From: Polyangium mundeleinium
GTDB taxonomy: Bacteria; Myxococcota_A; Polyangia; Polyangiales; Polyangiaceae
Direction: 5' to 3'
Length of the DNA stretch: 64,000 bases
Assembly: GCF_028369105.1 (NCBI RefSeq)
Contig: NZ_JAQNDO010000001.1
Coordinates: 12,370,501 to 12,434,500, forward strand
Made by a program: the position numbers and the translations under genes. Positions 8,223 through 16,619 of this stretch are shown one piece after another. Every line of letters starts with the position of its first letter. Within the stretch, counting starts at the first letter, position 1. The notes under the pieces are model-generated. The model searched no databases. It worked only from the letters and a program-made list of their open reading frames with translations, and had not been told where the DNA came from.

Positions 8223-8864
8223 TTAGAAGCTCGCCTGAAAGACCGGGATTTTCACCTCGCGCGCCTGCGCGACCCCGAACTTCGCCATCTCTTCCGGCGT
8301 GTACACCGGGCGGATCTCCACCGCGGGCACGCCGAGCGCGAACTGTCCTTCATGCATGTCCACGAACGACATCGGCACGTGCACCGGACGCTTGCTCGTC
8401 CGCGGCAAGGCCGGCTCCCCCGCCGGCTGGTTCTGCACCGGCTCGTTCGGGTAGGTCTCCGGCGCCTTGTAGAGCGTGGCGTTCAACGCGACGATGATCG
8501 TCGGGATCACGAGCGCCATGCCACCCGCCAGCATGTAGAGCGGCACTTCGGCCGGTGGCGCCGCCTGCTCGATGAAGTAGCCGCCGATCCCGCCGCCGAC
8601 CGCGGCGAGCGGGGGGAACACGAGGTACGGCCAGCCCTTGCTCACGCCGAACGCGCCCATCCCGATCGCGACGATCTCGCCGCCGAGCAAGGCGCCACCC
8701 ACGATCCCCTTGGCCGTGCCGACGACCGGCTCGGCCGCGGCTTTGCTCGGCTGTCCCGTGAGCGTCGCGACGCCGAGCGCCGTCGCCGTCACCCAAGCTC
8801 CGATCCTGGTCCGACCGTGGGGCCGAGGCCCCACACCCGTTCGTGCCGTTCGACCCAAAGCCAT
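8223..8864 (-). CDS. Exported membrane protein of unknown function
   Basis: The protein has 213 residues. An Arg-rich start is followed by a signal-like segment (IGAWVTATALGVATLTG) ending near AAAEP, two further hydrophobic stretches (GIVGGALLGGEIVAIGMGAFG and YLVFPPLAAVGGGIGGYF) and a third around LYMLAGGMALVIPTIIVAL. The C-terminal 70 residues are soluble and include PVHVPMSFVDMHEGQFALGVP and VYTPEEMAKFG. No family is recognised. It lies upstream of the DUF155 gene on the same strand, 106 bp away. Confidence 0.7.
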   Translation of the reverse strand: MALGRTARTGVGPRPHGRTRIGAWVTATALGVATLTGQPSKAAAEPVVGTAKGIVGGALLGGEIVAIGMGAFGVSKGWPYLVFPPLAAVGGGIGGYFIEQAAPPAEVPLYMLAGGMALVIPTIIVALNATLYKAPETYPNEPVQNQPAGEPALPRTSKRPVHVPMSFVDMHEGQFALGVPAVEIRPVYTPEEMAKFGVAQAREVKIPVFQASF

Positions 8865-8954
8865 GCTCTCCCGCGCCCGTCCGCCGGAGGCCGGGCAGCT
8901 AGCTCATCCGGTGCGCGAGCCTAGCATGGTATTCGAAATGCTCGTGCTCCCTCG

Positions 8955-9203
8955 TTAGTTGAGCAGCTTTCGCGACAACTGACGCACGGCCTCACGGGCG
9001 GCCCGCTGCATCGCGCGCTCCACCTGCTTCGAGGTCGCGTCCCCTCGGACGACAATCGCGCAAGAGTCGCCCTCCATCTCGAACTTTGCGGCTGGCTCTG
9101 CCGAGGAAGCCTCCCCAGCCGCGCGGATCGGGATCTCGACCTTCAGCGAGCCCACCTGGAGCTCGACGTATCCCATCAGAGCTTTGTCCATCAGCGACTG
9201 CAT
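8955..9203 (-). CDS. Small hypothetical protein
   Basis: The product has 82 residues. It begins MQSLMDKALMGYVELQVGSLKVEIPI, with an alternating beta pattern, then a Glu/Ala-rich linker and a basic amphipathic helix at the C-terminus (KQVERAMQRAAREAVRQLSRKLL). An internal ATG at residue 5 is an alternative start. No family is recognised. The 254 bp between its start and dapA hold no recognisable gene and should contain the divergent promoters. Confidence 0.6.
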   Translation of the reverse strand: MQSLMDKALMGYVELQVGSLKVEIPIRAAGEASSAEPAAKFEMEGDSCAIVVRGDATSKQVERAMQRAAREAVRQLSRKLLN

Positions 9204-9457
9204 GGTCGGAACGTGGGTCCATGCGCCGCGCTTGGCAAGGTCGCGTCCGCGCCCCGAGGCAGCCTCCGTTCCAGCGCGCCGGCCCGTACGGCCGAAGATC
9301 CTCGCGCCTCGCGAGCTCGATCCCGCGCGCGATCCGGCGCCGAATCCGCTTCCCTGCCCGTATTTTTCCGCGATCCTCCGTCCGTCCTCATCGCGACGTA
9401 CGGCCGGGGCCGCGGAAACTTGACGTGCCCCATGAAGCCATCCAAGGTCGCGCGCAG

Positions 9458-10369
9458 ATGCAAACCCTCACGTTCTCAGGCACGTTTACTGCGCTCGTCA
9501 CGCCGTTCACTGCGGATGGCGACGCTGTCGATCTCGCCGCGCTCGACGCGCTCGTCGAGGCGCAGATCGCGGGGGGTGTCTCGGGCCTCGTGCCTTGTGG
9601 CACCACGGGCGAATCGCCGACGCTCTCGGACGAAGAGCAGGTCCTCGTGATCAAGCGTGTCGTCGAGGTCGCGAAGGGACGCGTGCCCGTCGTGGCCGGG
9701 ACGGGATCGTTCTCCACGAAGAAGACGATCAGCGCGTCGAAGGCGGCGCTCGCGGCGGGCGCCGACGCCGTGATGGTCGTGATGCCGTACTACAACAAGC
9801 CCTCGCAGGACGGCATGCGCGAGCACGTCCTCTCGATCGCGCGCGCGGTCCCCTGCCCCATCGTGCTCTACAACATCCCGGGCCGCTGCGTGGTGGACCT
9901 CTCGGCGGAGACGACGGCGCAGATCTGCGAGCGCGCGCCGAACGTGGTCGCGCTGAAGGACGCGACGGGCAACGTGCTCCGCTGCCAGGAGCTCAAGCGC
10001 AAGCTCGGCGACAGGCTCACGGTGCTCTCGGGCGACGACGTACTCACGCTGGCGTTCGGCGCCGTGGGCGCGAGCGGGGTCATCAGCGTCACGTCGAACG
10101 TGCGGCCGCGCGAGGTCAGCGAGGTGACGCGCGCGCTCCTGGCGAACGATTTCGTGCGGGCGCAGGCCTGCCATTTCGCGCTCGTCGAGCTGCACACCAC
10201 GATGTTCCTCGAGCCGAACCCGGCGCCTGCGAAGGCGGCGCTCGCGGCGATAGGCCGCATGACGCCCGCGGTGCGGCAGCCGCTCCTGCCGGCGAGCGAC
10301 GCCACGCAGCGCAAGGTGGCCGAGGCGCTCGCGCAGCTCGACGCGAACTTCCCGAAGGCCACGTCGTGA
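9458..10369 (+). CDS. dapA: 4-hydroxy-tetrahydrodipicolinate synthase
   Basis: DapA condenses pyruvate with aspartate semialdehyde in lysine and diaminopimelate synthesis. The 303-residue protein carries the complete class I aldolase site: Lys167 (VVALKDATGN) forms the Schiff base, Tyr138 and Arg143 lie in LYNIPGR, and GTTGE (48-52) supplies the catalytic threonine. The ATG at 9458 (MQTLTFSGTF) fits the family N-terminus. A much longer upstream open frame is non-coding in appearance. Its stop overlaps the GTG of dapB (GTGA), so the two consecutive enzymes of the pathway are translationally coupled. Confidence 0.97.
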   Translation: MQTLTFSGTFTALVTPFTADGDAVDLAALDALVEAQIAGGVSGLVPCGTTGESPTLSDEEQVLVIKRVVEVAKGRVPVVAGTGSFSTKKTISASKAALAAGADAVMVVMPYYNKPSQDGMREHVLSIARAVPCPIVLYNIPGRCVVDLSAETTAQICERAPNVVALKDATGNVLRCQELKRKLGDRLTVLSGDDVLTLAFGAVGASGVISVTSNVRPREVSEVTRALLANDFVRAQACHFALVELHTTMFLEPNPAPAKAALAAIGRMTPAVRQPLLPASDATQRKVAEALAQLDANFPKATS

Positions 10370-11148
10370 AACTCACGATCGCGGGCGCCACGGGGCGCAT
10401 GGGGCAAAGCATCGTACGCCTCGCGGCGCAGGAGGGTTTTTCCATTGTCGGGGCCCTTGCCTCGCCGCAATCGCGCCACCTCGGGCTCGACGTGGGCGAC
10501 GTGGCCGGCGCGGGCAACCTCGGCGTGGCGATCAGCGACGACGTGGCGTCGGCGCTCCTCGGGGCGGACGTGGTGATCGACTTTTCACGCCCCGAGGCGC
10601 TCTCGCGTGTGCTCGCGGTGGCGCGGCGGCAGAACGTCGCGGTCGTGAGCGGAACGACGCGGCTCGACGCGGACACCGAAAAAAAGCTCGACGAGGTGGC
10701 CGCGACGATCCCGGTGCTCTGGGCCCCGAACACGAGCCTCGGCGTGCAGGTGCTCGCCGAGATCGTGGCCGAAGCGGTGCGCCGGCTCGGCCCTGGGTTC
10801 GACGTGGAGATCGTCGAGACGCACCACAAGGCGAAGGTGGATTCGCCGAGCGGGACGGCGACGCGGCTCGCGGACGCGGTGCGCGACGCCCGAAAAGGAT
10901 TGCATACGGTGACGGGGCGCGAGGGCAACGTGGGGCCCCGCGCCGCGGATGAAATCGGCGTCTTCGCGATGCGGGGCGGCGACGTGATCGGCGATCACAC
11001 GGTGCACCTCCTCGGCCCGGGTGAGCGCCTCGAATTGACGCACCGGGCGACGAACCGGGACCTGTTTGCCCGCGGGGCCTTGCGCGCGGCGCGGTATCTG
11101 TTCGGAAAACCGGCCGGGCGATATTCGATGGCCGACGTGCTCGGGTAA
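10366..11148 (+). CDS. dapB: 4-hydroxy-tetrahydrodipicolinate reductase
   Basis: DapB reduces the DapA product with NAD(P)H. The GTG start at 10366 overlaps the dapA stop. The 260-residue protein shows the Rossmann motif GATGRMG (7-13), the domain junction VVSGTT, and the substrate-binding stretch ETHHKAKVDSPSGT with its conserved His pair and Lys. Length and motif order are normal. The following 229 bp to the next gene contain a small CCTCCGGGAGG dyad but no clear terminator. Confidence 0.97.
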   Translation: MKLTIAGATGRMGQSIVRLAAQEGFSIVGALASPQSRHLGLDVGDVAGAGNLGVAISDDVASALLGADVVIDFSRPEALSRVLAVARRQNVAVVSGTTRLDADTEKKLDEVAATIPVLWAPNTSLGVQVLAEIVAEAVRRLGPGFDVEIVETHHKAKVDSPSGTATRLADAVRDARKGLHTVTGREGNVGPRAADEIGVFAMRGGDVIGDHTVHLLGPGERLELTHRATNRDLFARGALRAARYLFGKPAGRYSMADVLG

Positions 11149-11377
11149 CCGGCGTCGCGCCCCCTTCCGCGAGAACCTTTCCCTCCATTGCTCGTGCTCG
11201 GACATTGTTCATCCCCTCCGGGAGGAACGATGCCTTGATACCGAGGACGAAATCCCTATCCTCTGCCCCCGACAGAGCGCGACGCAGGAGCTGCCCGCGC
11301 GCCTGGTTCCGTCTTCGAGAACCGGCGTTGAAGCTCGCGCGTCGCGCAGCGTGCGCAAAGAAGAGCAAGGAGTCTCC

Positions 11378-12508
11378 ATGAACGGTGTTCGAATGGTCGC
11401 CGCTTGCCTCACGGCCTTCCTCCTCGCCGGCTGCGGAGCCGATGGCGGCGAGAAAGAACAAACGCAGGAGGAGGACCTCGCCGAATTCGAGGCGATGCGC
11501 GAGGAGCTCGAAGGGAGACGTGACGTCTTCATCGAGACGCCGGCGCAGGACTTCCTCGCCACCGGCAATACCCTCTACTGGGTCGAGGTGAACGGCGCAA
11601 ACCCCCGCCTCCGCAGCTTCGACGACAGCAAGAAGCAGCGCACCGATTACACCTTCAAGCCCTACCTCACGGGCGTCTCGAGCCCGAACCCGGTGGACAA
11701 CATCAATTTCGCGGCGTCGAGCACCATGGTCGCCTCGATGAACGAGCTCGACGGCGCGAACACCTACGCCGCCGGTTCCCCCGAAATGCCGCGCGGAAAG
11801 CTCGTGCTGCCCGCGCCGGCCTTCGGCCAGAAATGGTGGGCCTATTCGGTGACGGGCGACGATCTCTACGTCACGGTGATCAACAACGACTCCGGCAAGT
11901 TCGTCCTTCAAAAGTGGACCCCCGGTCAAGCGAATCCGACGGACGTGCTCGTACTCGACGACCTCATCGCGCCCAACGTCATGGGTGAATTCACCAATTT
12001 CGCCGTCAACGGCACGACGCTCATGTTCAGCGAAGGGGGCCGCCTCTGGCTCGCGGAGCTCAACGATGCGAAGGCGAAATGGGTGCAGAACGACAAGCGC
12101 GTCGGCGGCGCGGATTTTTATTCCGGCGGGGCCGTCTACTCGCAGGATCGCGAGTTCTTCCGCTACGACAAAGCCACGGATACGCGCGAGAACATCACGG
12201 GCAAGATCAAGGCCAGCTACACGATGAACAAGACGTTCGCCGAGGCGCATCACCCGGGCCACGACATGACGTGGTGCAAATTCAAGGACAAGATCGTCTA
12301 CGAAGGCAACTTCGGGCTCTTCGCCTACGACATCGAAAATGAGACCACGACGCCGCTCTTGCTCGACGCGCGTGACAACAGCGTCGTCTACAAGTACCCC
12401 GTGGCGGTCGGCACCGGGACGCTTTTCGTCAAAGGCCTGGAGAGCCAGAGCGGAGCGACCGGCGCGGACGGCCCGATGTTCTCGCTCGCGGCCGCGAATC
12501 TCCTCTGA
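11378..12508 (+). CDS. Lipoprotein with predicted beta-propeller
   Basis: MNGVRMVAACLTAFLLAGCG is a clean lipoprotein signal with lipobox LAGC at residues 16-19. AAGGAG lies seven bases upstream of the ATG. After an acidic linker (EKEQTQEEDLAEFEAMREELEG) the rest of the 376 residues alternates short beta-rich units (TGNTLYWVEVNG, GDDLYVTVINN, NGTTLMFSEGGRLWLAEL, KDKIVYEGNFGLFAYDI), as in seven-bladed propellers that recur in myxobacterial lipoproteins. It is probably outer-membrane anchored. The ligand is unknown. Confidence 0.85.
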   Translation: MNGVRMVAACLTAFLLAGCGADGGEKEQTQEEDLAEFEAMREELEGRRDVFIETPAQDFLATGNTLYWVEVNGANPRLRSFDDSKKQRTDYTFKPYLTGVSSPNPVDNINFAASSTMVASMNELDGANTYAAGSPEMPRGKLVLPAPAFGQKWWAYSVTGDDLYVTVINNDSGKFVLQKWTPGQANPTDVLVLDDLIAPNVMGEFTNFAVNGTTLMFSEGGRLWLAELNDAKAKWVQNDKRVGGADFYSGGAVYSQDREFFRYDKATDTRENITGKIKASYTMNKTFAEAHHPGHDMTWCKFKDKIVYEGNFGLFAYDIENETTTPLLLDARDNSVVYKYPVAVGTGTLFVKGLESQSGATGADGPMFSLAAANLL

Positions 12509-12595
12509 GGAATGCTCCTCGGCGGCGCATTTCTGCGTTCCTCGTTCGCACAAATGCATTGTTGACCCCCGGAGCCACGGGTGGTTCGATGACGC

Positions 12596-13459
12596 ATGAC
12601 GATCACGCCCGCCGGCTCCGCCCAGGCCCTCGCCGCCGCCCTTCGTCATGATGATCCGAGCGCCCTCGGCGCGCTCCTCGACAACCTCCCCGCGGACGGC
12701 CCGGCGCTCGTGCCGATGGTGGTGTTGGCGAAAGCCCACCGGTCGCTCGACCTGCTCCTCGCGCGGGGCTTTTCGCCGAATGAAACCCGCGTCGATCGTT
12801 TGGCGGGGCTCCACCTCGTGGACGACGCGAAGATGGTCCGGACGCTCGTGGCCGCGGGCGGAGACGTGAACCTCGCGTCACCGAGCGGCACGCCGCTCCA
12901 CCTCGCCGCGGCGAATGCGGGGCCGCCCGTCCTCAAAGCGCTGCTCGACGCCGGGGCCGACCCCAACGCCACCCACGAAGGCCCCGTGACGAACTTCACC
13001 CCGCTCGAAATCGCCTGCGAGCTCGGCCGCACCCTGGCCGTGAAGGCGCTGCTCGCCCGGCCGCCCGCGCCCGCCACCTGCTTTTTCCTGACGGCCGGAT
13101 TCGTCACGCGAAAAGGGAAAAAGCCCCTCGCCGTCCTCGATCTGCTCCTCTCCGCATTCGGCGCCGACCTGGAGCCGGTCGTCGGCTACGATTTCCTGCT
13201 GCACATCGCCTCGAAGGCGGGGAGCCTCGAAGGGGTCGAGCTTTTGATCAAACATGGCGCGGCGGTCGATCGCCCGGATCGTGAGGGGCGGACGGCGGCG
13301 TTCCTCGCAATTCATGCGGCATTCGGTGGACTCGCCCCGCGGCCCGAGCACGTCGAGGTCTTCCGGCGCCTCGCAGCCGCGGGCGCGAACCTCGACCAGC
13401 GCTGCGGCCAAGTAACCCCGCGCGAGCTCGCTCGGCAGCACCGCGTCGCGCTTTCGTGA
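12596..13459 (+). CDS. Ankyrin repeat protein
   Basis: The protein has 287 residues without a signal peptide. Ankyrin units are visible as GTPLHLAAANAGPPVLKALLDAGADPNA, FTPLEIACELGRTLAVKALL, and LLHIASKAGSLEGVELLIKHGAAVDRPDREGRTAAFLAI, with a degenerate one at each end. Ankyrin repeats bind other proteins, and no catalytic domain is attached. The start ATG has no strong ribosome site nearby. It is the last gene before the 42/43-bp array and the leader-sharing genes. Confidence 0.88.
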   Translation: MTITPAGSAQALAAALRHDDPSALGALLDNLPADGPALVPMVVLAKAHRSLDLLLARGFSPNETRVDRLAGLHLVDDAKMVRTLVAAGGDVNLASPSGTPLHLAAANAGPPVLKALLDAGADPNATHEGPVTNFTPLEIACELGRTLAVKALLARPPAPATCFFLTAGFVTRKGKKPLAVLDLLLSAFGADLEPVVGYDFLLHIASKAGSLEGVELLIKHGAAVDRPDREGRTAAFLAIHAAFGGLAPRPEHVEVFRRLAAAGANLDQRCGQVTPRELARQHRVALS

Positions 13460-13498
13460 GGGGCCGTCCCTCCCCCGTCGTGCGCACGTCGGCATCAA

Positions 13499-13700
13499 AT
13501 GCCCTTCCAGCACGCCCCCGCACGCCGCGGACGACACGAAGCACCGTCGGTGCACGCCCCTGCACGACGCGGACGACACGAACGCCCCTCGGTGCACGTC
13601 CCTGCACGACGCGGACGACACGAAACGCCCCTCGGTACACGTCCCTGCACGACGCGGACGACACGAACGCCCCTCGGTGCACGTCCCTGCACGACGCGGA
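13499..13700. repeat. 42/43-bp tandem repeat array
   Basis: About five units with a core GCACGACGCGGACGACACGAA are spaced 42, 42, 43 and 42 bp apart. Interior units also share CGCCCCTCGGTGCACGTCCCT. The array fills most of the 319-bp gap between the ankyrin gene and the first leader-sharing gene, and no separate gene is evident in that gap. The period resembles the array at 454-754, although the sequence differs. Because the unit is mostly a multiple of three, spurious open frames with periodic HVPARRGRH-type peptides run through it. Confidence 0.85.
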
Positions 13701-13730
13701 AGCTTCCAGAGACCCTCTGCGCCGTCCTCA

Positions 13731-13852
13731 ACGTGCGGAGCCTTGCATCAAGAACGCGAGCAAGCTTACTCTGCACGGATGGACGACCCTCGTGAGGACA
13801 CCCCCACGGACCCGTACCGCACGCGCGGCGCGTTCGCCCTCTCCGCCTTCCG
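13731..13852 (+). repeat. 122-bp duplicated promoter/leader block, copy A
   Basis: This block matches 15372-15493 without net insertions at about 108 of 122 positions by hand count. It covers 48 bp before the ATG at 13779 and the first 25 codons. Similarity stops abruptly at both ends. Confidence 0.85.
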
Positions 13853-14603
13853 GCGCGAGCGGGCGAACGGTTGGCGGTTTGCGTGGGCAATGCTCCTGGC
13901 TACATGCATGGCTGTGTGCATGGTGCCGATGGGGTGCGGGTCGAGCGAGGAACATGCGGTCGCGCCCGAGCGGACGCAGGGTTCGCTCCCTGCGTTTACG
14001 GTCCGTGCGCTGCAAGCGTGCGCGGAAGAGGGGACGGGGCGGCTTCGGCGCCAGGCGTACGAGATCGGCTTCAAGGTCGAGCTCACGGACGACCGGGTGC
14101 AGGCGGTGGCGCCCAAGGGCCCGCGGCTCGATGACGCCGGGCTCGAGCAGTGCATGATGAATGCGCTGCGAACGATGACGGACGCGGGGTTCTCGACGGA
14201 CAGGACCGTGCTCATCTCCTACGGCGGCCATCTGCCCGCACGAGGCGTGCTGGCGAACGTCACGGTTCTACCCGAGATCGTCAAGCTGGCCGAGGTGGTC
14301 GTCGCGGGCCCCGGGGGGGTGACGATCGTCGTGGTCGTGGTCGTCGTGGTCATCGCGGCCGTCGTGTTGTCGGAGGACAAACCGAAGGAGGAGGTGGTCG
14401 AGGCGATCAAGAGGTGGCCGAAGCGCATCAATGACAAGTGCGATCCCCCTTTCCACGAGTGTCTCGATAATCAACACCAACCAAATACCAACCGCGACTT
14501 CGGGAGCGGCAAGGATTGCCTTTCATGTCTTTTTGAATGCAGAAAGGACAATGGAAAATGGCCCGACTATAAATGTCCACGGCCAGGCTATCGCCCGAAC
14601 TGA
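13779..14603 (+). CDS. Lipoprotein/membrane protein with shared leader and Cys-rich C-terminus
   Basis: The product has 274 residues. It opens with the leader MDDPREDTPTDPYRTRGAF shared with the gene at 15420, followed by a late signal segment (WAMLLATCMAVCMVPMGC, lipobox Cys53). A domain with conserved-looking ALQACAEE and CMMNALRTM follows, then a very valine-rich segment (about 178-200) and a C-terminal cysteine cluster (KCDPPFHECLD, CLSCLFECRKDNG, KCPRPGY). The last 50 codons are strikingly AT-rich (14521-14580 has 23 G/C of 60), unlike the rest of the gene. This suggests a C-terminal cassette acquired separately, as in polymorphic effectors. No function is proven. Confidence 0.8.
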   Translation: MDDPREDTPTDPYRTRGAFALSAFRRERANGWRFAWAMLLATCMAVCMVPMGCGSSEEHAVAPERTQGSLPAFTVRALQACAEEGTGRLRRQAYEIGFKVELTDDRVQAVAPKGPRLDDAGLEQCMMNALRTMTDAGFSTDRTVLISYGGHLPARGVLANVTVLPEIVKLAEVVVAGPGGVTIVVVVVVVVIAAVVLSEDKPKEEVVEAIKRWPKRINDKCDPPFHECLDNQHQPNTNRDFGSGKDCLSCLFECRKDNGKWPDYKCPRPGYRPN

Positions 14604-14625
14604 ATCGGATGCAGGAGGAAGTGAC

Positions 14626-15351
14626 GTGCCGTCCGCCAACGAACCCCATCAGCTTTGCTGGTTTTGCAAAAAAAGACCTGCGACCCACACGCACACGCAG
14701 ACGAATTTCAGCGAACGGGTATGCGCGACCTGCCTCGACCGGCTGCAGTTGCAACATGACTTCGAGCACGCGTGGCTTCATTTCCTGGAGCTATTGAACG
14801 AGGAGCGATACGATGAAGTGCTCGCGGGTGTCGATGCCTTTCTGGAGGCAAACCGCCACCGCGATCACGACCAATGGTTGGCACGAAGTGTCGCGATGAG
14901 CCGCGAGACGGTTCTGTTCGAGGCGGGCCGTTACGCGGAGGCCGACGAGGCGTGTGATGCCTGGGGGCGGTTCCCCTTTGATAACGTCACGGATCGATGG
15001 TCCCACGGGAGCTCCAAAGCACGAATCGCGCTTGCGCTCGGGAGGCCGCAGGAAGCCCTGACGATTTTCGAGGAGGCGTTCAGCCATCAGGATCCGCGGT
15101 ATGCCTCGGCCATTCCCTATTACCTGCATTGGCTGGTCGATTGTTCTGACGCTGTCGGCCAGCCGGTCGACGAGAAATGGCGGCGCGTCGCGGAGGCGGG
15201 AGCGGAGGACTTTGCCGTCGAGATGCCCGTCCGGGGCTCGCTCGGCGAGAGCATGCTCGCGCTCGCGGAGATGACCCGAGAGATGCCTTCGAAGAGGCAG
15301 AGGGAGTGGAAAGCAAACCACGGCGGCGGAGCCGGCGAAGACAAGCCGTGA
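14626..15351 (+). CDS. Zinc-ribbon/TPR-like protein
   Basis: The GTG at 14626 is chosen because AGGAGGAAG lies just upstream and the frame before it belongs to the AT-rich end of the preceding gene. The 241-residue product has an N-terminal four-cysteine knuckle (CWFCKKRPAT, CATCLDRL) that probably binds zinc. It continues with helical repeats (LLNEERYDEVLAGVDAFLEANR, EAGRYAEADEACDAWGRF, LGRPQEALTIFEEAF). The gap to the preceding gene is only 22 bp, so the two form an operon. This neighbour would be the natural immunity or chaperone partner if the preceding protein is an effector; that is inference. Confidence 0.8.
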   Translation: MPSANEPHQLCWFCKKRPATHTHTQTNFSERVCATCLDRLQLQHDFEHAWLHFLELLNEERYDEVLAGVDAFLEANRHRDHDQWLARSVAMSRETVLFEAGRYAEADEACDAWGRFPFDNVTDRWSHGSSKARIALALGRPQEALTIFEEAFSHQDPRYASAIPYYLHWLVDCSDAVGQPVDEKWRRVAEAGAEDFAVEMPVRGSLGESMLALAEMTREMPSKRQREWKANHGGGAGEDKP

Positions 15352-15371
15352 ACCACACCGTGCTGGCTTCG

Positions 15372-15493
15372 ACGTGCGGAGCCTTGCACAAACGAAGCGA
15401 GCCAGCGTACTCTGCAGGGATGGACAACCCTCGTGAGGACACCCCCACCGACCAGTACCGCACGCGCGGCGCATTCACCCTCTCCGCCGTCCG
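15372..15493 (+). repeat. 122-bp duplicated promoter/leader block, copy B
   Basis: Second copy of the block at 13731-13852, again with exactly 48 bp before the ATG (15420). Within the coding part four of six differences change the amino acid, so conservation looks as strong at DNA as at protein level. Confidence 0.85.
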
Positions 15494-16097
15494 CGCGGAC
15501 GCCGAGACGCAAGGGATGGAGGCCGGCTTCGCGGCCGTCCACGCCGAGCTGAAAACCAAACATCGCGAGCAAGAGGACCTGGAGGAGCAGGTCCAGGTGC
15601 ACGAGGCCGTGATCTCCGGCTGCGACCGCGTCGTCGATCGGCTCGTCCGCTCCTTCGACCTGCGCCTCTTCGACCTCTGCAACAAGAACCGGGACGACCC
15701 GCGTTATCGGCGTTATTTCCCCGAAGGTCTCCGCTCCGTGACGGAGGCCGACGCGCGGGAGGTCGAGCCCAAGAGGGTCCGCGCCATCCTCAAGGCCCTC
15801 GACGAGGACAAGGACAAGCCCGGCTTCAAGCCTCTGCACGACGAATACTTCGCCCGGCTCCTCGACGCCGTGGGGGCCGTCGAGGCCGCCGATGCCGCGT
15901 GCACGAAGGTGGAGGAGGAGCTCGCGTTCCTGAAGGAAAAGACGATCGCGGACGTGAAGCGCCGCTGGGTGGAGGAGCGAATCAAGCTGCACGCGGATTT
16001 GACGAAGAAGTTTCCGAACGATGCGGCGCGGGTGGAGTCGTACTTCAGCCGATTCGCGAAGCCGCGAAAGAAGAAGAGCGCCACGAGCGAGGGGTGA
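15420..16097 (+). CDS. Charged helical protein with shared leader
   Basis: The protein has 225 residues and no membrane segment. The first 25 residues (MDNPREDTPTDQYRTRGAF...) match the leader of the gene at 13779, and everything after them is unrelated to it. The body is charged and largely helical: a coiled coil around KTKHREQEDLEEQVQVHEAV, then FDLRLFDLCNKNRDDPRYRRYFPEGL and a C-terminal lysine tract (KPRKKKSATSEG). This resembles a structural or partner protein. I do not recognise the family. The next gene starts three bases after its stop. Confidence 0.75.
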   Translation: MDNPREDTPTDQYRTRGAFTLSAVRADAETQGMEAGFAAVHAELKTKHREQEDLEEQVQVHEAVISGCDRVVDRLVRSFDLRLFDLCNKNRDDPRYRRYFPEGLRSVTEADAREVEPKRVRAILKALDEDKDKPGFKPLHDEYFARLLDAVGAVEAADAACTKVEEELAFLKEKTIADVKRRWVEERIKLHADLTKKFPNDAARVESYFSRFAKPRKKKSATSEG

Positions 16098-16100
16098 TCC

Positions 16101-16526
16101 ATGAAAACGATTGCAACTTCAATCCTGGCCCTGTGTCTCGTCGCCTGCGGTCCGGATTGGAATGGCACCTTCGTCGGGGATCTCTCGCAGAGCGGCGATT
16201 GCTCCGATGGTTCGTCCGTCCCCGAAACGGAAGAGTCCCTCGAGCTGACGTTGTACGACAATGGCGACACCGTGGCGTGGGACGCGGCGTGCGGCGCCAC
16301 GGTCATCGCCGACGTGGAGGGGGATGTCGCGCAGGTGCGTCAAACCAGTTGCCCCGCCGAGACGGTCGACGGGACGACGCGAAGCCTGACCATCGAAAGC
16401 GGGACCCTCACGCTGACCGACACGTCGCTGCGCGTGGAGCTCGCGTTGACGGCGACGCTCTCGGGCGCCTTGACGGGGACCTGCGAGCTGAACGCCGAGG
16501 GCAGGCTCGCGCGTCTGGCGGAGTAA
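16101..16526 (+). CDS. Small lipoprotein
   Basis: MKTIATSILALCLVACG gives a lipobox (LVAC, Cys16), and GAGGGGTGATCC before the ATG supplies the ribosome site. The 125-residue mature part is beta-rich with four cysteines (GDCSDG, AACGA, TSCPAE, GTCEL), probably two disulphides. Repeating T-x-T strands (LTIESGTLTLTDTSLRVEL) suggest a small beta-barrel or sandwich. It lies three bases after the leader-sharing gene and is probably co-transcribed. Function unknown. Confidence 0.8.
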   Translation: MKTIATSILALCLVACGPDWNGTFVGDLSQSGDCSDGSSVPETEESLELTLYDNGDTVAWDAACGATVIADVEGDVAQVRQTSCPAETVDGTTRSLTIESGTLTLTDTSLRVELALTATLSGALTGTCELNAEGRLARLAE

Positions 16527-16619
16527 CCGGCACGCGCCTGGGACGTACCCACCCGCGCCCAAACGTCCCCCACGCTTCCCCTGCCCCAAGCCGCCCGTTT
16601 GCGCTACGTTGCGCGCCCC

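Noticed and set aside
9204-9457. tRNA or riboswitch in the gap before dapA (for example a lysine riboswitch)
   Set aside because: No cloverleaf or conserved riboswitch core could be found by eye.
10532-12814. 760-codon antisense open frame over dapB and the lipoprotein gene
   Set aside because: Shadow of well-supported genes; no recognisable domain.
13499-13700. Repetitive small protein (PARRGRH repeats)
   Set aside because: All frames and both strands show periodic peptides because the DNA unit is mostly 42 bp; one 43-bp unit breaks any single frame, and there is no ribosome site.
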